From Burkholderiales bacterium (GTDB lineage: Bacteria > Pseudomonadota > Gammaproteobacteria > Burkholderiales > Burkholderiaceae_C), in contig CANFYD010000057.1 of the NCBI GenBank assembly GCA_947450745.1, positions 1 through 12,076 of the forward strand: DNA of 12,076 nucleotides, given 5' to 3'. Numbering within the stretch: the stretch's first letter is position 1; every line of letters starts with the position of its first letter. The notes beneath the pieces are model-generated. The model saw only the letters and a program-made list of their open reading frames with translations. It had not been told where the DNA came from and did not search any database. The position numbers and the translations under genes were made by a program. Below are positions 1 through 8,744 of this stretch, piece after piece.

Positions 1-1256
1 TCTTTTGCGGCTCTTGCGCGGTGTTGCGCCGGGCTCCAGTGATGGAGATGGGCGGCGTAGCGGTTGAATCCGTGACAGACGACGCCCACACCTCGGTCAA
101 GATGAGCCGCAAGGGCTACAACATGGCCTATCTCGGCATTCCGCAAGCGGCCGGGCTCGCCACCGAAAGCCTGTCGGCTCACATCGGCCAGCGCATTCGC
201 TGGGCACGCGGGATGTCGCAGATCTTCCGCATCGACAACCCGCTGCTGGGTCGGGGCCTGAATCTGGGTCAGCGCCTGTGCTACGTCAACGCGATGCTGC
301 ATTTCTTCTACGGTCTGCCGCGCTTGGTCTTCATGACCGCCCCGCTGGCCTACCTGCTGTTCGGTGCACAGATGTTCCAAGCCCCGGGTGGCATGGTGCT
401 GGCCTACGCCTTGCCGCACATTTTGCTGAGCATCACGGCCAACTCGCGGCTGCAGGGCAAGTTCCGCCACTCGTTCTGGAACGAAGTCTATGAAACCGTG
501 CTGGCCTGGTATATCGCTTGGCCGGTGTTGCTGGCCCTGATCAACCCCAAGCTCGGCAGCTTCAACGTCACCGCCAAGGGCGGCGTGATTGCCAAGGGCT
601 ATTTCGACTGGCGCATGGCCGCGCCCTATGTGGTGTTGCTGAGCATCAACGTCGTCGGCTTGTGCTTCGGTATCTGGCACCTGGCCACGGGTAACGGCGA
701 AGCCTCCACGGTCGCGGTCAACCTGGTCTGGGGTGCCTACAACGTCATCATCGCCAGCGCCACGGTCTATGTGGCCAACGAGGCCCGGCAATTGCGCTCG
801 ACGCCCCGCGTCACCGCCAACATTCCAGCAACCCTCATCTTTGCCAACGGACGCACGCTGGCTTGCCAGACACGCGATTTCTCCAGCACCGGTGTCGGCC
901 TGCAACTGCCCGCTGATGCCCGTTTGACAGCAGGTGAAAAGGTTCAGATCGTCTTGACACGCGAACGGATGGAGATCGTATTGCCAGGCGCGGTAGTCGG
1001 AACTGCCAACTCGATCGGCGTGCTGTTCGACGAATTGACCATCGAACAACAACGCGACCTGGTGCAAGTGACCTTCTCGGAAGCGGACGCCTGGGTGCGA
1101 GCCTGGTGCACCGCCAAACCTGACGCGCCGCTGGCCTCGCTGGGCGAGGTGATCAACCACGGCCTGGGCAATCTGTTCGGAATGGCGCTGCGCAAGGTGA
1201 CCGGCAGGGGTGCCAAGCCGTCCGTGCTGCGTCCTGCACCTCCAAAAAATGCATGA
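1..1256 (+). CDS. bcsA: Cellulose synthase catalytic subunit BcsA (5' end outside window)
   Basis: Inner-membrane family 2 glycosyltransferase that polymerises UDP-glucose into beta-1,4-glucan and translocates it, activated by c-di-GMP. The reading frame is open from base 3, and its first residues (FCGSCAVLRR) are the conserved core motif, so the N-terminal membrane helices and early catalytic Asp motifs lie upstream. Visible in order: a TED-type motif reading TDD at 75-83; QRIRW (QxxRW, glucan-terminus binding) at 189-203; several hydrophobic segments between about 290 and 770; the gating-loop motif FNVTAKGG at 561-584; a C-terminal PilZ domain with RSTPR (RxxxR) at 795-809 and DFSSTG (DxSxxG) at 876-893. 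Both c-di-GMP-binding PilZ motifs are intact, so allosteric control is expected. A C-terminal helix-rich tail follows. The stop codon overlaps the bcsB start as ATGA. The oddity is the Glu-to-Asp change in TED; the final Asp, the catalytic base in the family, is kept. Identity is near certain. Confidence 0.97.
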   Translation, partial: FCGSCAVLRRAPVMEMGGVAVESVTDDAHTSVKMSRKGYNMAYLGIPQAAGLATESLSAHIGQRIRWARGMSQIFRIDNPLLGRGLNLGQRLCYVNAMLHFFYGLPRLVFMTAPLAYLLFGAQMFQAPGGMVLAYALPHILLSITANSRLQGKFRHSFWNEVYETVLAWYIAWPVLLALINPKLGSFNVTAKGGVIAKGYFDWRMAAPYVVLLSINVVGLCFGIWHLATGNGEASTVAVNLVWGAYNVIIASATVYVANEARQLRSTPRVTANIPATLIFANGRTLACQTRDFSSTGVGLQLPADARLTAGEKVQIVLTRERMEIVLPGAVVGTANSIGVLFDELTIEQQRDLVQVTFSEADAWVRAWCTAKPDAPLASLGEVINHGLGNLFGMALRKVTGRGAKPSVLRPAPPKNA

Positions 1257-3586
1257 AAGCTCACATGAATTCAAACACTAGAACGCGTCGCCGAGCGCAA
1301 GCCTTGCGCTTCAAACTGCTGCCCTTGGTGGCTGGCGCGATGCTGTGCTTGAGCACCAATCTGGGTGCTCAACCGGCCAAGAAACCAGCTCCCGAGCCGA
1401 CACCGGCAGCGGCAGCCGCTGCAACAGTGGGCGTGGCCAGCCAGGAAAGCACGGCCGACAGCAATTACCGCCTGACCTTCAAACAGCTGGGACGCAGCCT
1501 GCCGTTCGACCTGCGCGGCACCGATGGGCGCTTCACGCTGCCGTTCAGCGTGCGCGCCGACGAAGTGATCACCAAGGCCTCGCTCAAGCTCAGCTACAGC
1601 TACTCGCCCGAGTTGCTCAGCGAACTGTCCAAGATCAATGTGCTGATCAACGGGGAAGTCGCCGCCAGCTTGGCCCTGCCCAAAGAGACCGCCGGCAGCC
1701 CGGTAACCCAAGTGATCAACCTGCCGCCGCACCTGATCACTGAGTACAACAAGCTGACCTTGCAATTGGTCGGCCACTACGCGACCACCTGCGAAGATCC
1801 CCAGCACACGAGCCTGTGGGCCACGATCAGTAACAAGAGCGTGCTGGAGTTGAGCACCGACGCCGCCCCGCACGCCAACGACTTGGCCTTGTTGCCCGAG
1901 CCGTTCTTTGACGCGCGGGACGGCCGCAACTTGAGCTTGCCGGTGGTCTTCTCAGGCAAGCCCGACAACAACACGCTGGAAGCCGCCGGCACCTTGGCCT
2001 CTTGGTTCGGCATGAGCGCGACCGGTCGGGTCTTGAACTTCCCGACCACGGTCAATGTGATTCCAGCCAAGGGCAATGCCATCGTGTTGGTCAGCGGCTC
2101 TTCGAGCATTGCCGGCCTGACAATGGCCAACCCCAGCGGCCCGACCTTGGCCATCGTGATCAACCCGAATGACCCGAACGGCAAACTGCTGCTGGTGCAG
2201 GGTCGCAACGGTCAAGACTTGAAACTGGTCGCTGCAGCGGTGGCCACGGCCACCAAGACACTGTCGGGCCAGAGCATGGTGATCACCCAAATCGCGGCAG
2301 CAGCACCGCGGCGTGCTTATGACGCACCGCGCTGGTTGCGCTCGGACCGGCCGGTCAAGCTCGGCGAGTTGATCGATCCCGCCTCGCTCAATGTCACCGG
2401 CTACAACCCGGGCGACATTGCGGTCAATTTGCGTCTGCCGCCCGATTTGTTCAGCACCAAGGACAGGGGCGTGCCGCTGGACCTGAAGTACCGCTACACA
2501 CCGCAGCCGACCTCCACCAATTCATCGCTGACCATCAGCGTGAATGACAACTTCTTGAAATCGACCTTGCTGTTGCCGATGGAGCGCCTGAACGGCGCCC
2601 CGCTGCTGGCCAAGCTGCAGGCCGATGAAACGCTGGCCATGCAAGCGCAAGCGCGCATTCCGGTGTCCGACTTGAGGTCGAAGTCGGTGCTGCAGTTGCG
2701 CTATATGTATGACTACATCAAGGAAGGCGAGTGCCGCGACATCATTGTCGACAATGTGCGCGGCGCAATTGATCCGGAGTCCACGCTGGACATCTCGGCC
2801 TACTCCCACCACATCGGCATGCCCAACCTGGCCACCTTCGGCAGCAGTGGCTTCCCGTTCACACGCTTTGCTGATCTGTCGCAAACAGCGGTTGTCCTGC
2901 CCGAAGCGCCACATGAGCAGGAGTTGTCGACCTACCTGAACTTGCTGGGTCGACTGGGCGAGGCGACCGGCTACCCAGGCATTGCCATCACCGTGGCCCG
3001 CGGTACCGAGCTTTCGGACGTGGCGGACAAGGATCTGCTGGTCATCGCATCGGGCACCAACCAAGCACTGCCGAAGAACTGGGCGAACGCAATGCCGGTG
3101 GAGTTGGACGCGAACCGCAGCCCTGGGCTGATGGATCAGTTCAACAAACTGCTGGGTTGGGTGGCCAGCGCCTTGCCCGACATGATCCGGCCCGCCGCCG
3201 CCGCAACGCCTGCCTTCAGCAGCAGCGGCATGAGCGCCTACGCCGCCGGCTTCGAGTCACCACTGCGCAACAACCGCAGTGTGGTGATGTTCTGGGCCGC
3301 TGAGCCGAGCACTTTGCCGGCAGGTGTGGAGATGATGCTGGGCGAGGACGGCGTAGCGCCAAAAATCAGCGGGGGCATGACCCTGGTGCGCGGCCAGAAA
3401 ATCGACACCATAAACAGCGCCCAGACTTACCACGTCAGCGATCTTGACCGTTTCACCAAAGCTCGGATGTTCATGTCCGAAAACCTGACCTTGTTTCTGC
3501 TGTTCAGTGCGATGGCGGCTGCGCTGCTGGCCAAGGTCATCCTGACGGTGCTGCGCGCGCAATCCAACAAACGAACGGGTTCATGA
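1253..3586 (+). CDS. bcsB: Cellulose synthase periplasmic subunit BcsB
   Basis: Periplasmic partner of BcsA, anchored by one C-terminal helix; it binds and guides the emerging glucan and is needed for synthase activity. The 777-residue product matches the family size. It has a basic N-terminus and a hydrophobic stretch (about residues 20-39) with likely cleavage near LGA|Q, then an Ala/Pro-rich linker (about 41-58), then the BcsB carbohydrate-binding and flavodoxin-like repeats. Family hallmarks are Cys180 in TTCEDPQHTSLW, Cys494 in GECRDIIVDN (probable structural cysteines), and the conserved segment MPNLATFGSSGFPFTR followed by ADLSQTAVVLPE. The C-terminal membrane helix is about residues 745-767, ending in a basic tail. 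The start used is ATG 1253, which overlaps the bcsA stop; ATG 1265 in the same frame would also leave a good signal peptide, and neither has a strong Shine-Dalgarno sequence. The stop overlaps bcsZ as ATGA. Translational coupling is inferred. Confidence 0.97.
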   Translation: MKAHMNSNTRTRRRAQALRFKLLPLVAGAMLCLSTNLGAQPAKKPAPEPTPAAAAAATVGVASQESTADSNYRLTFKQLGRSLPFDLRGTDGRFTLPFSVRADEVITKASLKLSYSYSPELLSELSKINVLINGEVAASLALPKETAGSPVTQVINLPPHLITEYNKLTLQLVGHYATTCEDPQHTSLWATISNKSVLELSTDAAPHANDLALLPEPFFDARDGRNLSLPVVFSGKPDNNTLEAAGTLASWFGMSATGRVLNFPTTVNVIPAKGNAIVLVSGSSSIAGLTMANPSGPTLAIVINPNDPNGKLLLVQGRNGQDLKLVAAAVATATKTLSGQSMVITQIAAAAPRRAYDAPRWLRSDRPVKLGELIDPASLNVTGYNPGDIAVNLRLPPDLFSTKDRGVPLDLKYRYTPQPTSTNSSLTISVNDNFLKSTLLLPMERLNGAPLLAKLQADETLAMQAQARIPVSDLRSKSVLQLRYMYDYIKEGECRDIIVDNVRGAIDPESTLDISAYSHHIGMPNLATFGSSGFPFTRFADLSQTAVVLPEAPHEQELSTYLNLLGRLGEATGYPGIAITVARGTELSDVADKDLLVIASGTNQALPKNWANAMPVELDANRSPGLMDQFNKLLGWVASALPDMIRPAAAATPAFSSSGMSAYAAGFESPLRNNRSVVMFWAAEPSTLPAGVEMMLGEDGVAPKISGGMTLVRGQKIDTINSAQTYHVSDLDRFTKARMFMSENLTLFLLFSAMAAALLAKVILTVLRAQSNKRTGS

Positions 3587-4869
3587 GCGCCTGTCTGACA
3601 ATTGCAGCAGTCGGTGCCGGGGCTGGTCGAATGGGCCTCCTGCGCCAGGTCAGTGCCAGGGCAGCGTTGAGCGCAGCCTTGCTTAGCAGCCTGCTGGGCT
3701 TGGTCGGACTGGGCAGCACTGCCCAAGCTCAGGCTCAGGCTCAGGCCGCGGATTGCGAGGCGAGCCAATGGCCGCTGTGGCAGGACTTCAACAGCCATTT
3801 CATCGCGGCTGACGCGCGGGTCTTGTCGGCTATTACAGCGTCGCGAGACAGTTACTCGGAGGCGCAGTCTTACGCGATGTTCTTCGCGCTGGTGGCTAAT
3901 GATCAAGCCACTTTTGACCGACTCTGGCATTGGAGCTTGCAAAACCTAGCCGCTGGCGATCTGGAGAACAAATTGCCAGCCTGGCATTGGGGCCGTGCGC
4001 CGGACAACAGTTGGGGCGTGCTGGATGCCAACTCAGCTTCAGACGCAGATTTGTGGTTTGCCTACGCACTGCTCGAAGCCGGGCGACTCTGGCAGCGGCC
4101 TGAGCTGAGCGCCGATGGACGGACGCTGCTGGCCAGTGTCGTGAAGCAGGAAGTGGTCAAGCTGCCGGGCTTGGGTGCCATGTTGCTGCCTGGCCCCTAT
4201 GGTTTCGTCCAAGCCGACGGCAGTTGGCGCCTCAACCCAAGCTATTTGCCTCTGCCGCTGTTGCGACGCTTCGCGCTGGAGTCACCGGACGGCCCTTGGA
4301 ACGAGATTGCGGCCAACACGGTCAAGATGATCAAGGCATCGGCACCCAAGGGCTTCGCCCCTGACTGGCTGACCTACCGCGCCCCGGCCGGCCGCAAGCC
4401 GAGCTTCGGCGTTGATCCGGTCAACGGCCCGACCGGCAGTTACGACGCCATCCGCGTCTACCTCTGGGCGGGCATGACGGCCAAAGACGATCCTCTGGCA
4501 GACGCTTTGTTGAAGGCGCTGCCCGGCATGTCCAAACGGACATCACTGGACAGCGTGCCGCCCGAAAAGATCAACGTACAGACCGGCATAGAGACAAACA
4601 GCAGCCCCTATGGATTCTCGGCGGCTCTCTTGCCTTATCTGCATTTGACGGCGGTGCCAGAGATAGAGGCACAGCAGGCCGGACGTGCACGTTCCATGCA
4701 GGCCGCTTCGCTGCTGCCAGAACGTTTGGCCAAGGCAACGCCCAGCTATTACGACCATGTGTTGAGCCTGTTCGGGCTCGGCTGGATTGAAAACCGCTAC
4801 CGATTCATGAGCAATGGGCAGGTGCAACTCAAATGGCAAAAATCATGTATTCAAGCAAACACCAACTAG
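3583..4869 (+). CDS. bcsZ: Periplasmic endo-1,4-beta-glucanase BcsZ (GH8)
   Basis: Glycoside hydrolase family 8 cellulase that cuts nascent glucan in the periplasm and influences cellulose yield and assembly. In the 428-residue product the catalytic acid is Glu93 in SEAQSYAMF (family consensus SEGQSYGMF). The motif SASDADLW is at 151-158, and the general-base Asp288 lies in GSYDAIRVYLW, so both catalytic residues are present. Conserved stretches LPAWHWG, VPGLG-like KLPGLGAMLLPG, LNPSYLP and APKGFAPDW support the assignment. The N-terminus is a long secretion signal ending in an AQAQAQAQAA run before the mature DCEASQWP. Start at ATG 3583 (ATGA overlap with bcsB) gives an unusually long n-region; ATG 3631 (residue 17, MGLLRQ) would give a more normal signal peptide and is a real alternative. 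The last 37 bases overlap the start of bcsC. Confidence 0.96.
   Translation: MSACLTIAAVGAGAGRMGLLRQVSARAALSAALLSSLLGLVGLGSTAQAQAQAQAADCEASQWPLWQDFNSHFIAADARVLSAITASRDSYSEAQSYAMFFALVANDQATFDRLWHWSLQNLAAGDLENKLPAWHWGRAPDNSWGVLDANSASDADLWFAYALLEAGRLWQRPELSADGRTLLASVVKQEVVKLPGLGAMLLPGPYGFVQADGSWRLNPSYLPLPLLRRFALESPDGPWNEIAANTVKMIKASAPKGFAPDWLTYRAPAGRKPSFGVDPVNGPTGSYDAIRVYLWAGMTAKDDPLADALLKALPGMSKRTSLDSVPPEKINVQTGIETNSSPYGFSAALLPYLHLTAVPEIEAQQAGRARSMQAASLLPERLAKATPSYYDHVLSLFGLGWIENRYRFMSNGQVQLKWQKSCIQANTN
3721..3750 (+). repeat. Hexanucleotide GCTCAG run in bcsZ signal region
   Basis: Codons here read Ala-Gln four times. GCTCAG occurs three times in perfect tandem, flanked by the variants GCCCAA and GCCGCG. 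It encodes the AQAQAQAQAA stretch at the likely signal-peptidase site of BcsZ. The unit is six bases, so gain or loss of units would keep the frame and only change the length of this segment. Seen directly; any functional role is speculative. Confidence 0.8.
4820..4824 (+). promoter_or_regulatory. Ribosome binding site for bcsC
   Basis: AGGTG lies inside the bcsZ coding region, eight bases before ATG 4833. It supports that ATG as the bcsC start over the in-frame ATG 4845, which is 20 bases downstream of the motif and so too far. Confidence 0.5.
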
Positions 4870-7800
4870 CTCTCGGCCTGCTTCTAGGTTTGAGCTGCCA
4901 AGCCGGCTGGGCGCAAACCCCCGCAGGCAAGGCGCTGCTGGAACAGGGAATCTACTGGCAAGCCCAGGGAAACAATGACCGTGCTGCCGAAGCCTGGAAA
5001 AAGCTGTTGCGCTTGCAGCCGGACGAACCGCGGGCCCTGTATGGCTTGGCGCAGGTTGAAATCGGCCAAAAACGCGCTGCCGGTGCCGCCGAATTGCTGA
5101 ACCGCTTGCGCTCCCTGGACGGCAACGGTCGCTGGGCGATCCAGTTGGCCCAGGACATCACCCTGAGTGCAGGGGACGCCCCCAAGATCTTGGACAAAGC
5201 TCGCCTGCTGCACGAATCGGGCGATATCGAGAAATCGGTCGAGCAGTACCAGCAAGCTCTTGGCAATAGCGAACCGGTAGGCGATATCGGCCTTGAGTAC
5301 TACCGCACCGTGAGCAAACTGCCCACGGGATGGAAAACCGCGCGCGCCGGACTTGAACGGCTGGCGCGAGCCGCGCCCAACGACCCGCAGATCGAACTGC
5401 ACCTTGCCTTCTTGCTTGCACGCGGTGAAGAGCCCCGCTGGGATACGCGAACCGAAGGCATCGAGCGGCTGGCGCGAGTTTCCCTGGTGCCATTGGTCAG
5501 CGGCTTTGCGATCGAGAGCTGGAAGATGGCGCTCAGCTGGCCCAGCATCAAGCCGGAAATGCTTGGCCTCTTCGATGCCTACCTGAAGCTGCACCCCGAC
5601 GACGCCGAGGTGCGAGAGATGCGCGCGGCGGCAGTCAAGAAGCTGCAGAGCATGGCCAAAGCCAATGAGCCCGGACAGGCCAACCCAATGATTGCGGCCG
5701 GTTTGAAAGCACTCAGCCAAGGCGAGCTGCTGCAAGCCGAAAGCCAGTTCCAGAGCCGCCTCAAGGTCAGCGCCAAGGATCCGGACGCGCTCGGCGGACT
5801 CGGCCTGGTGCGCATGCAGCAGAACCGCTGGGAAGAGTCGCTGACTCTGCTGACCCAGGCTTCGCAGCAAAAGAACGGCAGCAACTGGAGCAAGGCGCTG
5901 TTGACAGCGCGCTACCAAGTGCTGGTTGAGCAAGGCACTTCAGCGCAGCGCGAAGGCGACAGCCTGCAAGCACGCAGCCTGCTGCAACAAGCGATCAAGC
6001 TGGACGCTAAGCAAAACGGTGCGGTGCTGGCACTGGCCGCCTTGCAATTCGAAACCGGCGAAGTCGACACGGCTGAAAAAACCTACCGCCAAGTCTTGGC
6101 CAAAAATAGCGGCGAGGTGGACGCCTTGCGGGGCCTGGCCAACCTGCTCGCGGCTGGGAGCAAAGTTGATGAAGCGCGCCAATTGATTGACCGCTTGACA
6201 CCCGAGCAGGTCGGCGGCGCGGCGGAGATGAGTCGCTTGCGGGCCACCTTGGCCGGCGGTGTGGCCAAGGCAGCCCTGCGTCGGGGCGATGTGGCACTGG
6301 CACAGGCAACGCTTGAAAAGGCGATGGCACAGGATCGGGATAATCCCTGGATTCGCTGGGAATTGGCCCAGCTGTACACGCAGCAAGGCCGCAATAGCGA
6401 AGCCCGGGGCCTGATCGACGGGCTGCTGGCCAGCCAGCCGAATAACCCGGTAGCGCTGTTCGCCAGCGCCAGCTTTGCGGCCAACCGTGGCCAATGGCGC
6501 ACGGCGCTGGCCCGGTTGGATCAAGTCGCTCCCGCCGACCGGACGGCCGACATGGCCTTGCTGCAAAAGCGCAGCTGGTTGCAGCACCAAGCAGCGCTGG
6601 CCGTCAGCTTGGCACGCCAAGGCCGCAAGGCCGAGGCCCAGGCACTGCTCGAGCAAGCCGAACCGCTGACCAGCGGCAACCGCGACTTGCTCGGCGTGCT
6701 GGCCGAAGCCTTCGTCGACGCGGGTGCGCCCAACCGCGGCCTGAGTTTGCTGCGCCAGTTGATGACCCGCAGCAACCAGCCGGCCGCTGCCGATTCGCTG
6801 CTGTACGCCGGCCTGCTGCTGAAAACGCAACAAGATGTCGAGTGCCGCGGTGTCTTGCAAGACTTGGCCAACAAGACCCTGACCGCGCCAGAGCGCAAGC
6901 GTCTGAACGACCTGGTGTTCTTCCACACGCTGCGGCAAGTGGACCTGTTGCGCGAGCGCGGCGAGCTGGCTGAAGGCCGGACCTTGCTGGCACCGATGCT
7001 GGCACAGCGGCCGGAAGATCCGTTGGTCAACGCAGTACTGGTGCGTATGACAGCGGCAGCAGGCGACAAAGGTCGCGCGCTGGAATTGGCTCGTCAACTG
7101 GCCATCAAACACCCGGACAACGTCGAAATTCAGCTCAGCACAGCCCAACTCGCCACCCAATTCAAGGATGTGGAACTGGCCAACGCTGCGCTGAAAGCAG
7201 CCTTGGTCTTGGCACCGGACGACGCCGAAGTGCTGGCCACGGCGGCCCGTTTGTATCGGGTGCAGGGCAAATCGGCCCAGGCGGCGACCTTGTTCGAGCG
7301 TGCCATTGCCTTGCAGAACGCACCGGCACCCGGTCACGAGGCGATTTTGGCTGCGGCAAACAGCGTCGAAGCCAACCCGGCAGAGCTGCTGAATGACCGG
7401 CAAGCCACCGGGGGCTTGCAAACCGCTTCGCTGCAATCGACGCCGACCCGCCCACTCGACTATTGGCGCCAGGAATTGGCTCAAGGCAAGGCGGGGCTAG
7501 TGCAGGTGGCTGGTACTGCTGCACCGAAGCGCGATGTGGAATCGCCAGCCGCTGCAATCGCCACGGCAGCGAACGTGACAGCGGCCAAGCGGGCCGATGA
7601 CCTGTTGGCTGCAGCGCCCGCCCCAGGGCCCAATATGTACAAGGAGTTGGATGAAATCCGGCAGTCTCGCAGCCCGGAATTGCAAGCGGCAGCCTACAGC
7701 CGCCAACGCAACGGAGCTGCCGGCAGCAGCAAATTGCAGCAGACCACCGTGCCGGTTGAATTGCGCTTTCCGGTCGGCGACGGAAAAGTCGGCATCCAAG

Positions 7801-8729
7801 TGACCTCGGTGACCTTGAACGCCGGCACCGCCGCCACGCCGGCGGCGGGTAGCACGACAGCGGATGTGCCTGGCACCCAGACCGCCAAGGGTGTCGGCGG
7901 CTCGGTGTCCTACAGCCGTGATGGACTGACGGTCGATGCGGGAATGACACCGGCCGGTTTTATCTTCAAGGACGTCACGGCCGGCCTCAAGGTGAACGGC
8001 GCGTTGAAGGACGATGGCTCGCTGACCTACCGCGTCAATCTGTCACGCCGACCGGTCACCGACAGCCTGCTGTCCTTTGCCGGGGCACGCGATGCCGCCA
8101 CGGGTCGGACCTGGGGAGGCGTGATGGCCACCGGTGCACGCTTGGATCTGACCCAGGATATGAACGGTTATGGCGTGATCGGCACGGCTGCCTGGCACAA
8201 CTTGAGCGGCCACAGTGTGGCCTCGAACGGACGCAGTGAGCTGGGCTTGGGCGCCTACGTCAATTTGCTGAGCAAGGCGAACAGCCAGATCAGCACCGGC
8301 TTGAACTTCAGCTCGCTGGCCTACCAGAAAAACCTGGGCGACTTCAGCTACGGCCAAGGCGGTTACTTCAGCCCGCAACGCTACAACTCGCTGACGGTGC
8401 CGCTGAACTGGTCACAACGGGCCGGCTCGGTCAACTTTCTGTTGCAAGGTGCCCTCGGCTACCAGCAATTCAGCCAAGACATTGCGAGCACGGCACTCAC
8501 CGGTGCCAGCTCGCAAAGCAGCTCGGGCGTGGCCTACAAATTGGCCGCCAGTGCGCAGTTCCAATTGGCACCGCAATGGCTGCTGGATGCCAATCTGGAG
8601 AGCGACAACAGCGCCAGTGGCAGCTTCCGTCAATGGGGTGCGGGTTTGAATCTGCGCTACAGCTTTCACCCCAGCAGCCAGTCACAACCGCTGTTGTTCA
8701 GCCCGGCCGCCGCACCTTACGGTCAGTGA
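4833..8729 (+). CDS. bcsC: Cellulose export protein BcsC (TPR scaffold plus outer-membrane barrel)
   Basis: Carries cellulose through the outer membrane. The 1298-residue product is longer than E. coli BcsC (about 1157). It has a signal peptide (about residues 1-27, cleavage near GWA|Q). A periplasmic solenoid of many TPR repeats runs from about 30 to 828, with recurring patterns such as GNNDRAAEAWKKLLRLQPDE and GEVDTAEKTYRQVLAKNSGE. An Ala/Pro-rich linker covers about 829-934. A C-terminal BcsC-type beta-barrel starts near Met935 (MYKELDEIRQSRSPEL, the family's characteristic entry) and is rich in alternating Gly/Ser/Thr/aromatic strands. About 20 residues (PSSQSQPLLFSPAAAPYGQ) follow the last clear strand LNLRYSF. 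Extra length over E. coli appears to sit mainly in the linker and tail, by my estimate. The start overlaps bcsZ by 37 bases. SQC-like text near residue 21 (LSCQ) does not fit a lipobox, so a normal cleaved signal is expected. Confidence 0.96.
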   Translation: MAKIMYSSKHQLALGLLLGLSCQAGWAQTPAGKALLEQGIYWQAQGNNDRAAEAWKKLLRLQPDEPRALYGLAQVEIGQKRAAGAAELLNRLRSLDGNGRWAIQLAQDITLSAGDAPKILDKARLLHESGDIEKSVEQYQQALGNSEPVGDIGLEYYRTVSKLPTGWKTARAGLERLARAAPNDPQIELHLAFLLARGEEPRWDTRTEGIERLARVSLVPLVSGFAIESWKMALSWPSIKPEMLGLFDAYLKLHPDDAEVREMRAAAVKKLQSMAKANEPGQANPMIAAGLKALSQGELLQAESQFQSRLKVSAKDPDALGGLGLVRMQQNRWEESLTLLTQASQQKNGSNWSKALLTARYQVLVEQGTSAQREGDSLQARSLLQQAIKLDAKQNGAVLALAALQFETGEVDTAEKTYRQVLAKNSGEVDALRGLANLLAAGSKVDEARQLIDRLTPEQVGGAAEMSRLRATLAGGVAKAALRRGDVALAQATLEKAMAQDRDNPWIRWELAQLYTQQGRNSEARGLIDGLLASQPNNPVALFASASFAANRGQWRTALARLDQVAPADRTADMALLQKRSWLQHQAALAVSLARQGRKAEAQALLEQAEPLTSGNRDLLGVLAEAFVDAGAPNRGLSLLRQLMTRSNQPAAADSLLYAGLLLKTQQDVECRGVLQDLANKTLTAPERKRLNDLVFFHTLRQVDLLRERGELAEGRTLLAPMLAQRPEDPLVNAVLVRMTAAAGDKGRALELARQLAIKHPDNVEIQLSTAQLATQFKDVELANAALKAALVLAPDDAEVLATAARLYRVQGKSAQAATLFERAIALQNAPAPGHEAILAAANSVEANPAELLNDRQATGGLQTASLQSTPTRPLDYWRQELAQGKAGLVQVAGTAAPKRDVESPAAAIATAANVTAAKRADDLLAAAPAPGPNMYKELDEIRQSRSPELQAAAYSRQRNGAAGSSKLQQTTVPVELRFPVGDGKVGIQVTSVTLNAGTAATPAAGSTTADVPGTQTAKGVGGSVSYSRDGLTVDAGMTPAGFIFKDVTAGLKVNGALKDDGSLTYRVNLSRRPVTDSLLSFAGARDAATGRTWGGVMATGARLDLTQDMNGYGVIGTAAWHNLSGHSVASNGRSELGLGAYVNLLSKANSQISTGLNFSSLAYQKNLGDFSYGQGGYFSPQRYNSLTVPLNWSQRAGSVNFLLQGALGYQQFSQDIASTALTGASSQSSSGVAYKLAASAQFQLAPQWLLDANLESDNSASGSFRQWGAGLNLRYSFHPSSQSQPLLFSPAAAPYGQ

Positions 8730-8744
8730 CCGCACCCCTTTTCT

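Noticed and set aside
4881..4917. Lipoprotein signal (Cys in LGLSCQ) in BcsC
   Set aside because: The residue three before the Cys is Gly rather than Leu-like, and a standard cleavage site GWA|Q follows. BcsC is not a lipoprotein.
5359..5482. Repeated CGGCTGGCGCGAG in early bcsC as a DNA repeat
   Set aside because: Both copies encode ERLAR in helical-repeat positions, so the match follows from protein repeats and codon preference.
5940..7484. A 514-codon minus-strand open frame inside bcsC
   Set aside because: It is the complement of the TPR region; composition is Gln/Leu/Arg-rich without start context or domain signs.
7819..7847. GCCGGC-rich direct and inverted repeat in bcsC
   Set aside because: Encodes an Ala/Thr/Gly-rich barrel loop; short palindromes are expected in GC-rich Ala codons.
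8720..8732. Inverted repeat CGGTCA-G-TGACCG over the bcsC stop codon, followed by a short T run, as a possible terminator
   Set aside because: The workable stem is only about four pairs once a loop is allowed, the T run is four bases and offset, and the operon clearly continues 30 bases later.
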